Below are positions 1 to 6,439 of a stretch of 11,727 nucleotides of DNA, in pieces. The notes below the pieces were generated by a model. It was not told the DNA's origin. It ran no database searches and saw nothing but the letters and a program-made list of their open reading frames with translations. Position 1 is the first letter of the stretch. The number at the start of each line of letters is the position of its first letter. Source of the DNA: Candidatus Woesearchaeota archaeon CG11_big_fil_rev_8_21_14_0_20_43_8 (GTDB lineage: Archaea > Nanobdellota > Nanobdellia > Woesearchaeales > CG08-08-20-14); contig PCVE01000073.1 of the NCBI GenBank assembly GCA_002762705.1, positions 1-11,727 of the forward strand, given 5' to 3'. Made by a program: the position numbers and the translations under genes.

Positions 1-27
1 AGGTTTTTTTGGATTTATACAGAAACC

Positions 28-35
28 TTATATAC
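28..35 (+). promoter_or_regulatory. TATA box for the 85-423 membrane protein gene
   Basis: An A/T-only TATA-like element (core ttatata) is centred near base 32. With archaeal spacing, transcription would begin near base 58 and leave a leader of about 27 bases that carries the GGAGGT ribosome binding site at 70-75. It is followed directly by the string atactagaa, which recurs in the promoter region of the gene at 6440. Confidence 0.6.
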
Positions 36-84
36 TAGAAATAATGGGATTATTCTATAACTCTATTACGGAGGTCATGAAATA

Positions 85-423
85 ATGGCAAAAAAAGGAA
101 ATGATGTAGAGGAAGGCAAACCATTCGCTTTCCTGGGAGTGTTCCTGACAATAGTCGGTTTTCTGATTGTTTTCCTGACAAAGAAGGAAAACAAATATGC
201 GATGTTCTATGCGAAGCAAGGGCTTGTGCTATTCATAGCATGGGTCGCGGTGTGGGTCGTAGGGTGGGTTCTTGTATTCATCCCTATACTCGGCTGGCTT
301 GTTATGAGTGTCGCATATATACTGCTGCTTGTGCTTTGGATAATCGGTTGGGTATATGCACTTTCGGGTGAGGAGAAAGAGATCCCACTCATCGGCAAAT
401 ATGCAAAGATGTTCAAGATCTGA
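85..423 (+). CDS. Small Tic20/DUF4870-like integral membrane protein
   Basis: This 112-residue protein has a short charged N-terminus and three hydrophobic segments, at about residues 14-31, 43-67 and 71-94. The last two are separated by a Pro/Gly turn (FIPILGW). It ends in a soluble tail with the pattern GEEKEIPLIGKYAKMFKI. Three or four helices with an 'E-I-P-(I/L)-I-G-K' tail are typical of the DUF4870/Tic20-like family found across archaea and bacteria; assignment to that family is from memory of the pattern. No enzymatic residues are visible, and a cellular role is not known for the prokaryotic members. The ATG at 85 is chosen because GGAGGT lies nine bases upstream. An ATG at 77 stops after two codons. 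The gene has its own promoter and ends in a T-rich stretch facing the convergent HAD gene, so it is probably monocistronic. Confidence 0.8.
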   Translation: MAKKGNDVEEGKPFAFLGVFLTIVGFLIVFLTKKENKYAMFYAKQGLVLFIAWVAVWVVGWVLVFIPILGWLVMSVAYILLLVLWIIGWVYALSGEEKEIPLIGKYAKMFKI

Positions 424-450
424 ATTTTTTTTACATTTTTTTTATTTCTT
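424..450 (+). terminator. T-rich archaeal terminator after the first gene
   Basis: Directly after the stop codon the plus strand has two long T runs broken by 'aca'. Oligo-T tracts without a hairpin are the usual archaeal intrinsic termination signal. The stretch overlaps the last codons of the convergent gene that ends at 431, so the two transcripts would overlap tail to tail. Confidence 0.6.
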
Positions 451-1120
451 CTAAAATGTTAGAATATGTCCTTATGGCATAGCCCTTTTTCTTTGCAAGA
501 GACATCAATTCTTCTGAAGGGTTGAGTGCGACCGGAAAGCCGACGAGCTCAAGCATGGATGCATCATGGATACTGTCTCCCATCGCAGCAGAATTCTCAA
601 GCGAGATATCATTGTCTATCGCGTATCGCTTTATGCAATCGGCTTTACCGGTCATCAAGTGGAGGTCTGATGCGAGTCTTCCTGTATATATCCCATCTAT
701 CATTTCGCATCTTGTCGCGAAAACATAATCCGCGCCAAGTTCCGCGGCAGCAAGCACTATGACTTCATAGGACCCGACTGAGACAATCACTTTATGAAAA
801 CCCTTCTTGCCAAATTCGTCCATTACATCAAATGAGCTTTTGTAAATGTTTTTCCTGAAAGTCGCATAGAATTCTTTTGCGTTCTTTTCTATAATGTCGG
901 CTTTCTGGTCTTTCATGCCGTCAGCCCAAACTTCCGCCCATCTGCAGATCCAATCTCCATATGTGATCTGGTTGTTCTTGAAATCCTCGATCAGTTGCAT
1001 TTGAGTATGATAACAGTTATTACTATAAAGATTTTTTATGTGCAGGAACTCTAAGAATTCCATAGCGATATACCCATCACTTAAAGTGCCGTCGAAATCA
1101 GAGAAGACCGCTCGTTTCAT
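431..1120 (-). CDS. HAD-superfamily phosphatase, SerB-like (subfamily IB)
   Basis: All four HAD motifs are present in this 229-residue protein. Motif I is D-F-D-G-T-L at residues 8-13 (nucleophile D8, general acid D10), motif II is VSVGS with Ser near 114, motif III is Lys 159 in TGKADCIK, and motif IV is GDSIHD with D182 and D186. The alpha-helical cap lies between motifs I and II, as in phosphoserine phosphatase-like class IB enzymes, and 'YTGRL' before motif III is also SerB-like. The protein is therefore a probable Mg-dependent phosphomonoesterase of the cytoplasm. The substrate cannot be read from the sequence; phosphoserine is only one possibility. The frame is open to an ATG at 1150, but the ATG at 1120 has GGAGAT just upstream (complement of 1125-1130) and begins immediately before motif I. 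It overlaps the end of the upstream unknown gene by 23 bases, so the two are probably translationally coupled. Confidence 0.85.
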   Translation of the reverse strand: MKRAVFSDFDGTLSDGYIAMEFLEFLHIKNLYSNNCYHTQMQLIEDFKNNQITYGDWICRWAEVWADGMKDQKADIIEKNAKEFYATFRKNIYKSSFDVMDEFGKKGFHKVIVSVGSYEVIVLAAAELGADYVFATRCEMIDGIYTGRLASDLHLMTGKADCIKRYAIDNDISLENSAAMGDSIHDASMLELVGFPVALNPSEELMSLAKKKGYAIRTYSNILEEIKKM

Positions 1121-1901
1121 TTCTATCTCCATATATCTCATCGGCTTCATCGCTTAATCCATCCTGAATATGCGACTCCATAAGATCATATCTAAAATGT
1201 CTGCAAAGATCAGCAGACAGATCGCCAAAGAGTCTATCTGTCTTGTCTGGTTTGTTTCTGCATAGATAGAACAAGCCAACTGCTTTTGTCGAAAGAAGTA
1301 TATCATTCCCTTTGGTCAAAGAACGATAGATATCATTGATCCTACGTTTCATGGAATTGATGTGGGCATAATTGAGTATATAATCATCACTTGATGAAAA
1401 CTGTGTCCTGATCGATGCGAACACAAGCTCTTTATCTATCTTGATGCCGGAGAGCAGATTCGCCGAAAGACTACAGAGCGCTTTATCACGCTTGTCTTGG
1501 AACATCATCGACAGCCTGTAAGTCTCATCAAGATTAAGTTCCTTCCAGATCTGTTCATACCCTTTGAACTGTGTCTCAAGCATCTCTTTGTCAAACCGCA
1601 GATCCTCACAGGATATAGACCATTCCTGATAAGTCAGGCCTTGCGCAATATCTGCTGGCGTGATGACCTGAGCCAATCGTCTGATCTCTTCAGAGAAATC
1701 ATCAGGTATGTTGCTTGCTTCAAGATTATCGCCGATTGTGATTTTAGCTGGAATATTGCGAAGTCTTTTCTCAAGGTTCGATATGACGATTCCTCGCATC
1801 TCCTGAAGGCGTATCCTATCTGAATAGATTTTCTCTCTTACCTCGCAGAACGCTCTCTCAGCCGCTTCTCCAATTGCACTTGGCTTGTTTATGCTGATCA
1901 T
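1098..1901 (-). CDS. Unrecognised alpha-helical protein encoded between Hef and the HAD phosphatase
   Basis: I do not recognise this 267-residue protein. It is soluble, with no signal peptide or membrane segment. It appears almost entirely alpha-helical and is rich in charged residues, with regularly spaced Leu/Ile. The segments around residues 10-50 (AERAFCEVREKI, RIRLQEMRG) and 175-215 look like long amphipathic helices. No nucleotide-binding, metal-binding or nuclease motif is evident; its few cysteines are scattered and do not form a zinc site. The reading frame is open to an ATG at 1946, but a TATA element lies between that ATG and the one at 1901, 29 bases before the latter, so a leaderless start at 1901 is preferred. 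The gene follows Hef on the same strand after a 57-base gap and overlaps the HAD gene, suggesting co-expression with both. A role in repair is a guess from context only. Confidence 0.7.
   Translation of the reverse strand: MISINKPSAIGEAAERAFCEVREKIYSDRIRLQEMRGIVISNLEKRLRNIPAKITIGDNLEASNIPDDFSEEIRRLAQVITPADIAQGLTYQEWSISCEDLRFDKEMLETQFKGYEQIWKELNLDETYRLSMMFQDKRDKALCSLSANLLSGIKIDKELVFASIRTQFSSSDDYILNYAHINSMKRRINDIYRSLTKGNDILLSTKAVGLFYLCRNKPDKTDRLFGDLSADLCRHFRYDLMESHIQDGLSDEADEIYGDRNETSGLL
1125..1130 (-). promoter_or_regulatory. Ribosome binding site deciding the HAD phosphatase start
   Basis: On the minus strand GGAGAT sits four bases before the ATG at 1120, inside the coding end of the preceding gene. 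The three in-frame ATGs further upstream (1150, 1141, 1132) lack a comparable site at the right spacing. Confidence 0.55.
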
Positions 1902-1925
1902 TATGGTGATAGGATTAAATGATAT

Positions 1926-1935
1926 CTTATATACC
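1926..1935 (-). promoter_or_regulatory. Internal TATA box upstream of the 1901 start
   Basis: On the minus strand the sequence ggtatataag is centred about 29 bases before the ATG at 1901. It lies in the short gap after the Hef stop codon, so the unknown gene and the HAD gene can probably be transcribed without Hef. No Shine-Dalgarno is visible before the ATG, which fits a leaderless message. Confidence 0.55.
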
Positions 1936-1958
1936 TTTCGGCACATATGAGATCTGAT

Positions 1959-4196
1959 TCATCCATCATACTCCCTTTCTAAAAGCTTCTTGATCGTCTC
2001 TGCTTTCTTGTCGCCGATCTTGTCGATCTCTTTTATCTCTTCAAGCGAGGCGTTGACAAATGATTTTATCGTACCGAACTTCTCAAGTATGGGCCTTGCA
2101 AGAGTCGGGCCGATCCCAGGTATCGAACTTATCAGATATTGCTGCTGAAGGGAGAATGAACTCTGTTTCTTCATCGGGTGTGGGTTGAACTCTTTTGATG
2201 TCTCGTCCTGTTCGCGTTTCGCGATCATTGCGAGTGTCGCAGCGGTGTCTTTGAAATTCTTTGTGAAAAGTATCGGGATGCCATAGCTCACTGTGATCAT
2301 AGATATCATCCCTCTGATAGCATTCGAATGGATATTCCTCTGTGAATAGATGTCTTCCTCGCCTTCGATGACAAAGAGGGGGCGTTCGTAATGCTCTTTC
2401 ATCTTTTTAGCCTGGTCAAGAAGCCTTCCATCTACGATAGAATCCACGAAATCAGAGACTGTCTTGAATTCCACACCGACCCTGGAAGACAGCATAAAAT
2501 CACCTACATCCATGGAAGCAAGTGTCATGTCGATCTTCCCATCGACAAGCTCTTTTATCACTGGTGATCCTTTCTCTCTGTAATCAGCGATTATCCTTAT
2601 CTCTGATTCGACTGATTTCATGAAATTCGAGAGCGATGATTGTAAATTGTCTTTTCTGTTTTTATGAAGATGGAGCTTTATCTTGTTCTTGAATTCATCA
2701 AGGACCCTGTGCATCCTCTTCTCCTTATGATGCGCGCTCCATCTGTATCCTTCATCTCTCGTCCCCTTTGTCACAAGCACAAGGACTCTTCCACTTTTCT
2801 GTCGTCCAGTCCGACCCCTTCTTTGGATGTGGCGAATAGAAGACGGCGTCGGTTCATAGAAACACACAAGATCCACTTTTGGGATATCAAGGCCTTCTTC
2901 TGCGACAGATGTGGCGACTAAGATATTATGATTTCCAGACCTAAAATCATCAAGGATCTGTTTCTGCTCTTTTTGCGAAAGACCTGAGCCGTTCTTCTTC
3001 GCCTGGCCGACAAATAATTTTGCTCTTACACCTTCTATTTTATTCAGTTCTCCTTCGAGATGCTTTGCGGTGTCACGGAAATTGGCGAAGATAATTATCT
3101 TTTTATTATCATCATCAGTGATCTCTGTCTCGATGATCTCCTTTATCTTCTTCATTTTAGGGTGCTCTGTGTTCTTTTCGACAAGATTCCTTGCCTTGAT
3201 CAACGCAGACCTGAAATTGAGATCTCTTGCCAGATTCTGCACTGCCTTCACTTTCGAAGTCATCGCGCTGCTGTTCATACTTTCCATATAAGAATATGCA
3301 GCATTGATGCCTTGTGTCTCGACAAGTTCGATGGCATGTTCCACTTTCAGTGCCTCGGCCAATAAAGAGACTGATTTCAATATCTCAAATTCCTTGTTAC
3401 CTCTCGATATCTGCGCATGCAGTCCGGCTTGCATCCCAAGAAGTTCTCTCTTGCTGATATCTTTTACCTGCATCTGCTTGATATAACCATGCTCGCTCAC
3501 TTCCTTTATCTTTGAATGATAGCAATCCTTGAGATATTTATGCACATCATTGAGTTCTGTTGGGAATTCTACATTGATCCAACGGACATTTATCGGCTGG
3601 ACATATGGCATGACATCTGGGTCTTTGTCTGTCCTGATCTCCACTTCATTGATGAAAAGATTCGAACAGACCTCAGAGATCTTCTGAAAATCACTGCCAG
3701 GAGACGCGGTAAGTGCAAGTATCCTTGGATATTTCGCCTGTGAATCATACTGCTTAGCAAGAAAGACATAGCTGTAGTCTCCGACCGCCCTATGGGCCTC
3801 ATCAAAAACGATCAAGCTGACATCCCTAAGCTTGATATTACCTGAGATGACATCATTCTCAAGACCCTGAGGTGTGCTTATGAAAACTTTCTTCTCATCC
3901 CATAATTGTTTTCTCTTCTCTGGTTTGACAAAACCTGTGAACAGTGCGAAATCATCTTCAGGAATATCCAGGTGTTTTCGAAAAGTATCAAGATGCTGCT
4001 CTGCAAGTGGCTTTGTCGGAGCAAGGATAAGGATCTTGCTGCTTGGATATGATCTAAGTCTCTGCGCCGCGAGCATGAAGGCGATAGGTGTCTTTCCCAT
4101 ACCTGTCGGAAGTATCACCATGGTGTTTGCCATTGTGCATGTCGCTAAGATAGTCTCCTGATAAAGTCGTGGTGTGAAGTCTTTTATTTTCGACAT
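1959..4196 (-). CDS. hef: Hef-type superfamily 2 helicase / XPF-family nuclease
   Basis: This 745-residue protein has the complete archaeal Hef order. The first RecA-like domain carries Walker A LPTGMGKT at 29-36, DEAH at 132-135 and TAS at 163-165. A helical insertion follows at about 215-340, then a second helicase domain ending in motif VI QRRGRTGR at 458-465. The XPF nuclease domain spans about 540-665 with GDF at 565-567 and E576-x-K578-x3-D582. Tandem helix-hairpin-helix motifs lie at about 685-740 (PGIGPTLA and DKIGDKKA). Hef unwinds and cuts stalled-fork and branched DNA and is the archaeal relative of FANCM/XPF. The usual ERK of the nuclease site reads EFK here. The start at 4196 has a TATA-like element about 29 bases upstream and no Shine-Dalgarno, fitting leaderless expression. 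It heads a group with the unknown gene and the HAD phosphatase. Confidence 0.95.
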   Translation of the reverse strand: MSKIKDFTPRLYQETILATCTMANTMVILPTGMGKTPIAFMLAAQRLRSYPSSKILILAPTKPLAEQHLDTFRKHLDIPEDDFALFTGFVKPEKRKQLWDEKKVFISTPQGLENDVISGNIKLRDVSLIVFDEAHRAVGDYSYVFLAKQYDSQAKYPRILALTASPGSDFQKISEVCSNLFINEVEIRTDKDPDVMPYVQPINVRWINVEFPTELNDVHKYLKDCYHSKIKEVSEHGYIKQMQVKDISKRELLGMQAGLHAQISRGNKEFEILKSVSLLAEALKVEHAIELVETQGINAAYSYMESMNSSAMTSKVKAVQNLARDLNFRSALIKARNLVEKNTEHPKMKKIKEIIETEITDDDNKKIIIFANFRDTAKHLEGELNKIEGVRAKLFVGQAKKNGSGLSQKEQKQILDDFRSGNHNILVATSVAEEGLDIPKVDLVCFYEPTPSSIRHIQRRGRTGRQKSGRVLVLVTKGTRDEGYRWSAHHKEKRMHRVLDEFKNKIKLHLHKNRKDNLQSSLSNFMKSVESEIRIIADYREKGSPVIKELVDGKIDMTLASMDVGDFMLSSRVGVEFKTVSDFVDSIVDGRLLDQAKKMKEHYERPLFVIEGEEDIYSQRNIHSNAIRGMISMITVSYGIPILFTKNFKDTAATLAMIAKREQDETSKEFNPHPMKKQSSFSLQQQYLISSIPGIGPTLARPILEKFGTIKSFVNASLEEIKEIDKIGDKKAETIKKLLEREYDG

Positions 4197-4220
4197 GAGA
4201 CTTGGATAATGCCGGCACTC

Positions 4221-4230
4221 TTAAAAAGCT
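4221..4230 (-). promoter_or_regulatory. TATA-like promoter of hef
   Basis: On the minus strand agctttttaa is centred about 29 bases before the hef ATG, at the spacing expected for a leaderless transcript. The core is a weaker TATA match than the others in the window. Confidence 0.45.
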
Positions 4231-4242
4231 TACCTGAGCATG

Positions 4243-4260
4243 TCCAGTGGGACCAGTGGA
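4243..4260 (-). promoter_or_regulatory. Imperfect dyad upstream of the hef promoter, possible operator
   Basis: The 18 bases read TCCA-g-TGG-ga-CCA-g-TGGA. They match their own reverse complement at 14 of 18 positions and also contain the direct repeat CCAGTGG twice at a 9-base period. The element is 13 bases upstream of the hef TATA element, where archaeal regulators often bind. It also lies downstream of the ParB-like gene. Function is inferred from position and symmetry only. Confidence 0.3.
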
Positions 4261-4311
4261 AAATATTTTGTCAATACCGAGTTGATGTCAAAAGGGCTTT
4301 CCATGCATAAT

Positions 4312-4800
4312 TCAGAACTCTGCCAAAGTGATTATATATTCTGGTGTGACTGCTCTCATCCTGTCTGCCTTCTCCAAGACAGTCTCATAATGTGAATTCT
4401 TCTCGAAATGGGCATTCAATATCTTGCAGTTCTCTTCTAATGACCTGTCGAGAATCGGATTTTCAGATATTTTTTCTATCTTTGCTTCTTTTATGTCTTC
4501 ATCAGTCTCAAAGACCACCGCTTCGATATTGTTTCTTGTCAATGCGGCAGCAGTCGTTCTGTGGCTGCCGTCGAGCATGAAATATTCTGCATTTGGATGC
4601 TCTCGCTGGAATCCTTCATAGATATCATTCAATCTCCCATCAAGATGCTTCAGCACTATGTCTCTATGCACCACGGGCACATATGCGATCTTTTTCTTGC
4701 TTTTGTAGAGCAGTACATAGTTCTCTAAGAAGCTCATGCTATGCACTGGGAAATCATTCAATGTGATTATCTGGTCAGGCTTTAATTTCTCGATTTTCAT
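4312..4800 (-). CDS. Stand-alone ParB/sulfiredoxin-fold protein
   Basis: This 162-residue protein begins with a strand-rich segment and 'Y-V-P-V-V-H-R' at about 40-46, then carries YFMLDGSHRTTAA at 73-85. Asp-Gly-x-His-Arg followed by a helix of small residues is the signature of the ParB/Srx/SerK fold, where it contributes to nucleotide or phosphate binding. The canonical chromosome-partition ParB has GERR-type residues and a following HTH domain. This protein has neither; a charged helical tail fills residues 100-162. It is therefore probably not a segregation ParB. It could be a small nucleotide-dependent enzyme such as a SerK-like kinase, or a nuclease-like relative. It is transcribed toward hef but is separated from it by 115 bases and hef has its own promoter. 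The ATG at 4800 has a TATA box about 28 bases upstream and a G-rich stretch (ggggaag) just before it. Confidence 0.75.
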   Translation of the reverse strand: MKIEKLKPDQIITLNDFPVHSMSFLENYVLLYKSKKKIAYVPVVHRDIVLKHLDGRLNDIYEGFQREHPNAEYFMLDGSHRTTAAALTRNNIEAVVFETDEDIKEAKIEKISENPILDRSLEENCKILNAHFEKNSHYETVLEKADRMRAVTPEYIITLAEF

Positions 4801-4823
4801 CTCTTCCCCGGTGTATCGGCTGT

Positions 4824-4833
4824 GTTTATTAAC
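4824..4833 (-). promoter_or_regulatory. TATA box of the ParB-like gene
   Basis: On the minus strand gttaataaac is centred about 28 bases before the ATG at 4800, which would give a message with almost no leader. Confidence 0.5.
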
Positions 4834-4978
4834 CTTGCTGAAAAACGGAGTTGTATAAAGTCATTGAGATTATCACAATGAAATCTATCCAGACCAAAAA
4901 GCATCCTATTTTAGTACATATTAATCGGAATCATCTATTTTTTTGACTTTTCTAAGACACCCTATATCATCAAGAACA

Positions 4979-4987
4979 TTTTTATAT
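4979..4987 (+). promoter_or_regulatory. TATA box of the 5009 membrane protein gene
   Basis: The sequence tttttatat is centred at 4984, 25 bases before the ATG at 5009 and only 16 before the in-frame ATG at 5000. Archaeal spacing therefore supports 5009 as a leaderless start. The divergent region from 4834 to 4978 is AT-rich and holds no open frame or repeat that I could support. It does contain an isolated T run at about 4938-4944. Confidence 0.55.
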
Positions 4988-5008
4988 CTCTGATGCTGCA
5001 TGGTTGAT

Positions 5009-5833
5009 ATGGGACAGAAAAAAGGTATCAAAAAATGGTTTTCAGATACAATGATCTATGCTTTCTTCTATGCAGCATTCTCAAAGCCGAAGGCTTCGCT
5101 TGCGATACTTTGCCTTGATGCTGTCTTTATCCTTCTGCTTGTGCTGACAAACATCGTGTTCGGAAAAGCCATCGGAAATTACGTGTATCAGGCGGCCACA
5201 TCAGGGATAAGGATTGTTCCGATACTTGGATTCCTCGCTGTGGTGATTGTCGAGATACTGATCTATTCAGCATGTAAGAATCTTGTCCTGAACAGGATAA
5301 TGGCATACCAAAAGAAAGTCTCCTTCGGTTTCAAAGCATATTCAAGTTTTTTCTGGCTGAATATATCATATGTCTCATCTTGCATCCTTATCTTTTTCAT
5401 CTATAGTATGATCATGATGCCGATAACTCCGGCCAACAAGAATATGGCTTTCAGCGTGTTCTTCGTATTGATTGCATTTCTATTATATGCTTATGTATTC
5501 ATTTCGCTGCAGTTCATCCATGCGTCTTTCTTCAGGGACCCTGACAGAAATATCATAAAGACCTTGCTTGATGGATTTCTGATGACATTCGAAGAGATCG
5601 TATCTGTGCTTCGCATCATATTCAACAGCATCCTTCTGTTTATCACATATCTTATCGGGTTTGCGATCTTTGGTGTCTTATGGATGTTGTTCCTTGGTTT
5701 CGATGCTGAGAAGCTTGCTGCAGCTAATCCGACATATGAGACAATCTTCCTTGTCATGACATCGATAGCATTGTATATCATAATCAATTTCTTCAGATAT
5801 TCATTGATCACACACATCCCGAAGAAAAAGTGA
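5009..5833 (+). CDS. Unrecognised six-helix membrane protein
   Basis: This 274-residue protein has a short basic N-terminus (GQKKGIKKW) and about six hydrophobic segments, near residues 32-51, 70-88, 115-135, 146-168, 203-230 and 245-263. It ends in a basic tail (PKKK). By the positive-inside rule both ends are probably cytoplasmic. A longer polar stretch at about 173-200 (RDPDRNIIKTLLDGFLMTFEE) joins helices 4 and 5. There are no transporter, protease or glycosyltransferase motifs that I recognise, so no function is given. The overall shape resembles many uncharacterised membrane proteins of small-genome archaea. The start is set by the TATA box at 4979-4987. The gene is divergent from the ParB-like gene and is followed by a separate promoter, so it is probably monocistronic. 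Confidence 0.75.
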   Translation: MGQKKGIKKWFSDTMIYAFFYAAFSKPKASLAILCLDAVFILLLVLTNIVFGKAIGNYVYQAATSGIRIVPILGFLAVVIVEILIYSACKNLVLNRIMAYQKKVSFGFKAYSSFFWLNISYVSSCILIFFIYSMIMMPITPANKNMAFSVFFVLIAFLLYAYVFISLQFIHASFFRDPDRNIIKTLLDGFLMTFEEIVSVLRIIFNSILLFITYLIGFAIFGVLWMLFLGFDAEKLAAANPTYETIFLVMTSIALYIIINFFRYSLITHIPKKK

Positions 5834-5878
5834 ATGGATGTCTTGGTCGATATCTCTTCTTTTAGATCCCTAGAAACC

Positions 5879-5888
5879 CTTAAATATC
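5879..5888 (+). promoter_or_regulatory. TATA box of the 5910 RNA-binding protein gene
   Basis: The sequence cttaaatatc is centred 26 bases before the ATG at 5910. There is no Shine-Dalgarno between them, the classical arrangement for an archaeal leaderless mRNA. Confidence 0.6.
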
Positions 5889-5909
5889 ACCCGGGATTAG
5901 CTCTTAGAC

Positions 5910-6374
5910 ATGAAACTATTCGCAAATAATGTATCGCTAAGGGTCTTTGTAAAAGAAGGCGAAGATAAGGCTAAAATAATAGAAACCTTAAAATCACTTG
6001 TTTCATTGGATCTGACCAGGGAGAAGCTCAAGATAAAGCAAGATACCTCTGGCTGCCTCAAACTTTCTCCGATCACAATCTGTACTATAGAGCTCATTAA
6101 ACGCAGGCATGTCCATATGTTCCTGGAATCATTGTTCTCAAAGTTCACATCAGAACAGATCCAGAAGCTTTTCGACCAGGCCGAATCACGTCTTGATGAC
6201 CAGTGTTTCTTCTTCATAAGGCTGGACAAGGAAAGATTGATGGGTGATGAATACTGGATAACCGATGGTGGGGATTGTTTCCATATAAGGATATCTATCG
6301 CGGCTTTTCCAGCCCATAAAGAACGTGCCATCTCTGTTGTTCGGGAAATGCTAGAATTCTATAATACTAGATAA
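5910..6374 (+). CDS. RNA-binding protein of the PF01877/COG1325 (exosome-linked) family
   Basis: This 154-residue cytoplasmic protein matches the remembered layout of the archaeal RNA_binding family. It has an N-terminal strand-rich segment (residues 7-15), a helix holding 'EDKAKIIETL', and a central helical part at 60-95. A diagnostic C-terminal block follows: FFIRLDKERLMGD at 101-113, then ITDGGDCFHIRISIAAFP at about 117-134. In relatives the block 'R-L-D-K-x-x-x-x-G-x' followed by an 'I-x-V-x-I' strand is strongly conserved. COG1325 members were proposed as exosome-associated or RNA-processing factors from gene neighbourhoods, but their biochemical role is poorly defined. The exosome genes that usually lie nearby are absent here. 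The start is leaderless with its own promoter. The CARF-like gene begins 65 bases downstream with its own strong AT-rich promoter. Confidence 0.75.
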   Translation: MKLFANNVSLRVFVKEGEDKAKIIETLKSLVSLDLTREKLKIKQDTSGCLKLSPITICTIELIKRRHVHMFLESLFSKFTSEQIQKLFDQAESRLDDQCFFFIRLDKERLMGDEYWITDGGDCFHIRISIAAFPAHKERAISVVREMLEFYNTR

Positions 6375-6378
6375 TAAA

Positions 6379-6402
6379 CTTTATATATTATATTATAAAT
6401 AC
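6379..6402 (+). promoter_or_regulatory. AT-rich promoter region of the CARF-like gene
   Basis: Two overlapping TATA-like elements are present, ctttatatatta (6379-6390) and attataaatac (6392-6402). Either would give a short leader (about 29 or 17 bases) that includes the GGAGGG at 6428-6433. The second is followed by atactagaa, as in the promoter of the first gene in the window. Confidence 0.5.
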
Positions 6403-6427
6403 TAGAATTATAGTATATATAACAATC

Positions 6428-6433
6428 GGAGGG
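6428..6433 (+). promoter_or_regulatory. Strong ribosome binding site GGAGGG
   Basis: GGAGGG lies six bases before the ATG at 6440. It is one of the best Shine-Dalgarno sequences in the window and fixes the start of this short gene. Confidence 0.65.
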
Positions 6434-6439
6434 ATATAA

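Noticed and set aside
2664..4161. Several plus-strand frames of 60-101 codons within hef
   Set aside because: All lie opposite conserved helicase motifs and show no start signals; they are shadow frames.
4312..4800. Chromosome-partition ParB
   Set aside because: The protein lacks an HTH domain and the GERR-type CTP motif, and no parA-like gene or parS-like palindromes are present.
4801..5008. Possible small RNA or tRNA in the divergent intergenic region
   Set aside because: I found no tRNA-like arms, no box C/D motif pairs and no stable hairpin. Only promoters and AT-rich sequence are visible.
5897..6331. Minus-strand open frame of 144 codons opposite the RNA-binding protein
   Set aside because: It covers the PF01877-like gene in antisense, and its translation has no recognisable pattern. 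The plus-strand gene has conserved motifs and a promoter.
6388..6422. AT-rich near-palindrome between the RNA-binding and CARF-like genes
   Set aside because: Symmetry is poor once the low-complexity A/T composition is discounted. Promoter elements explain the sequence better.
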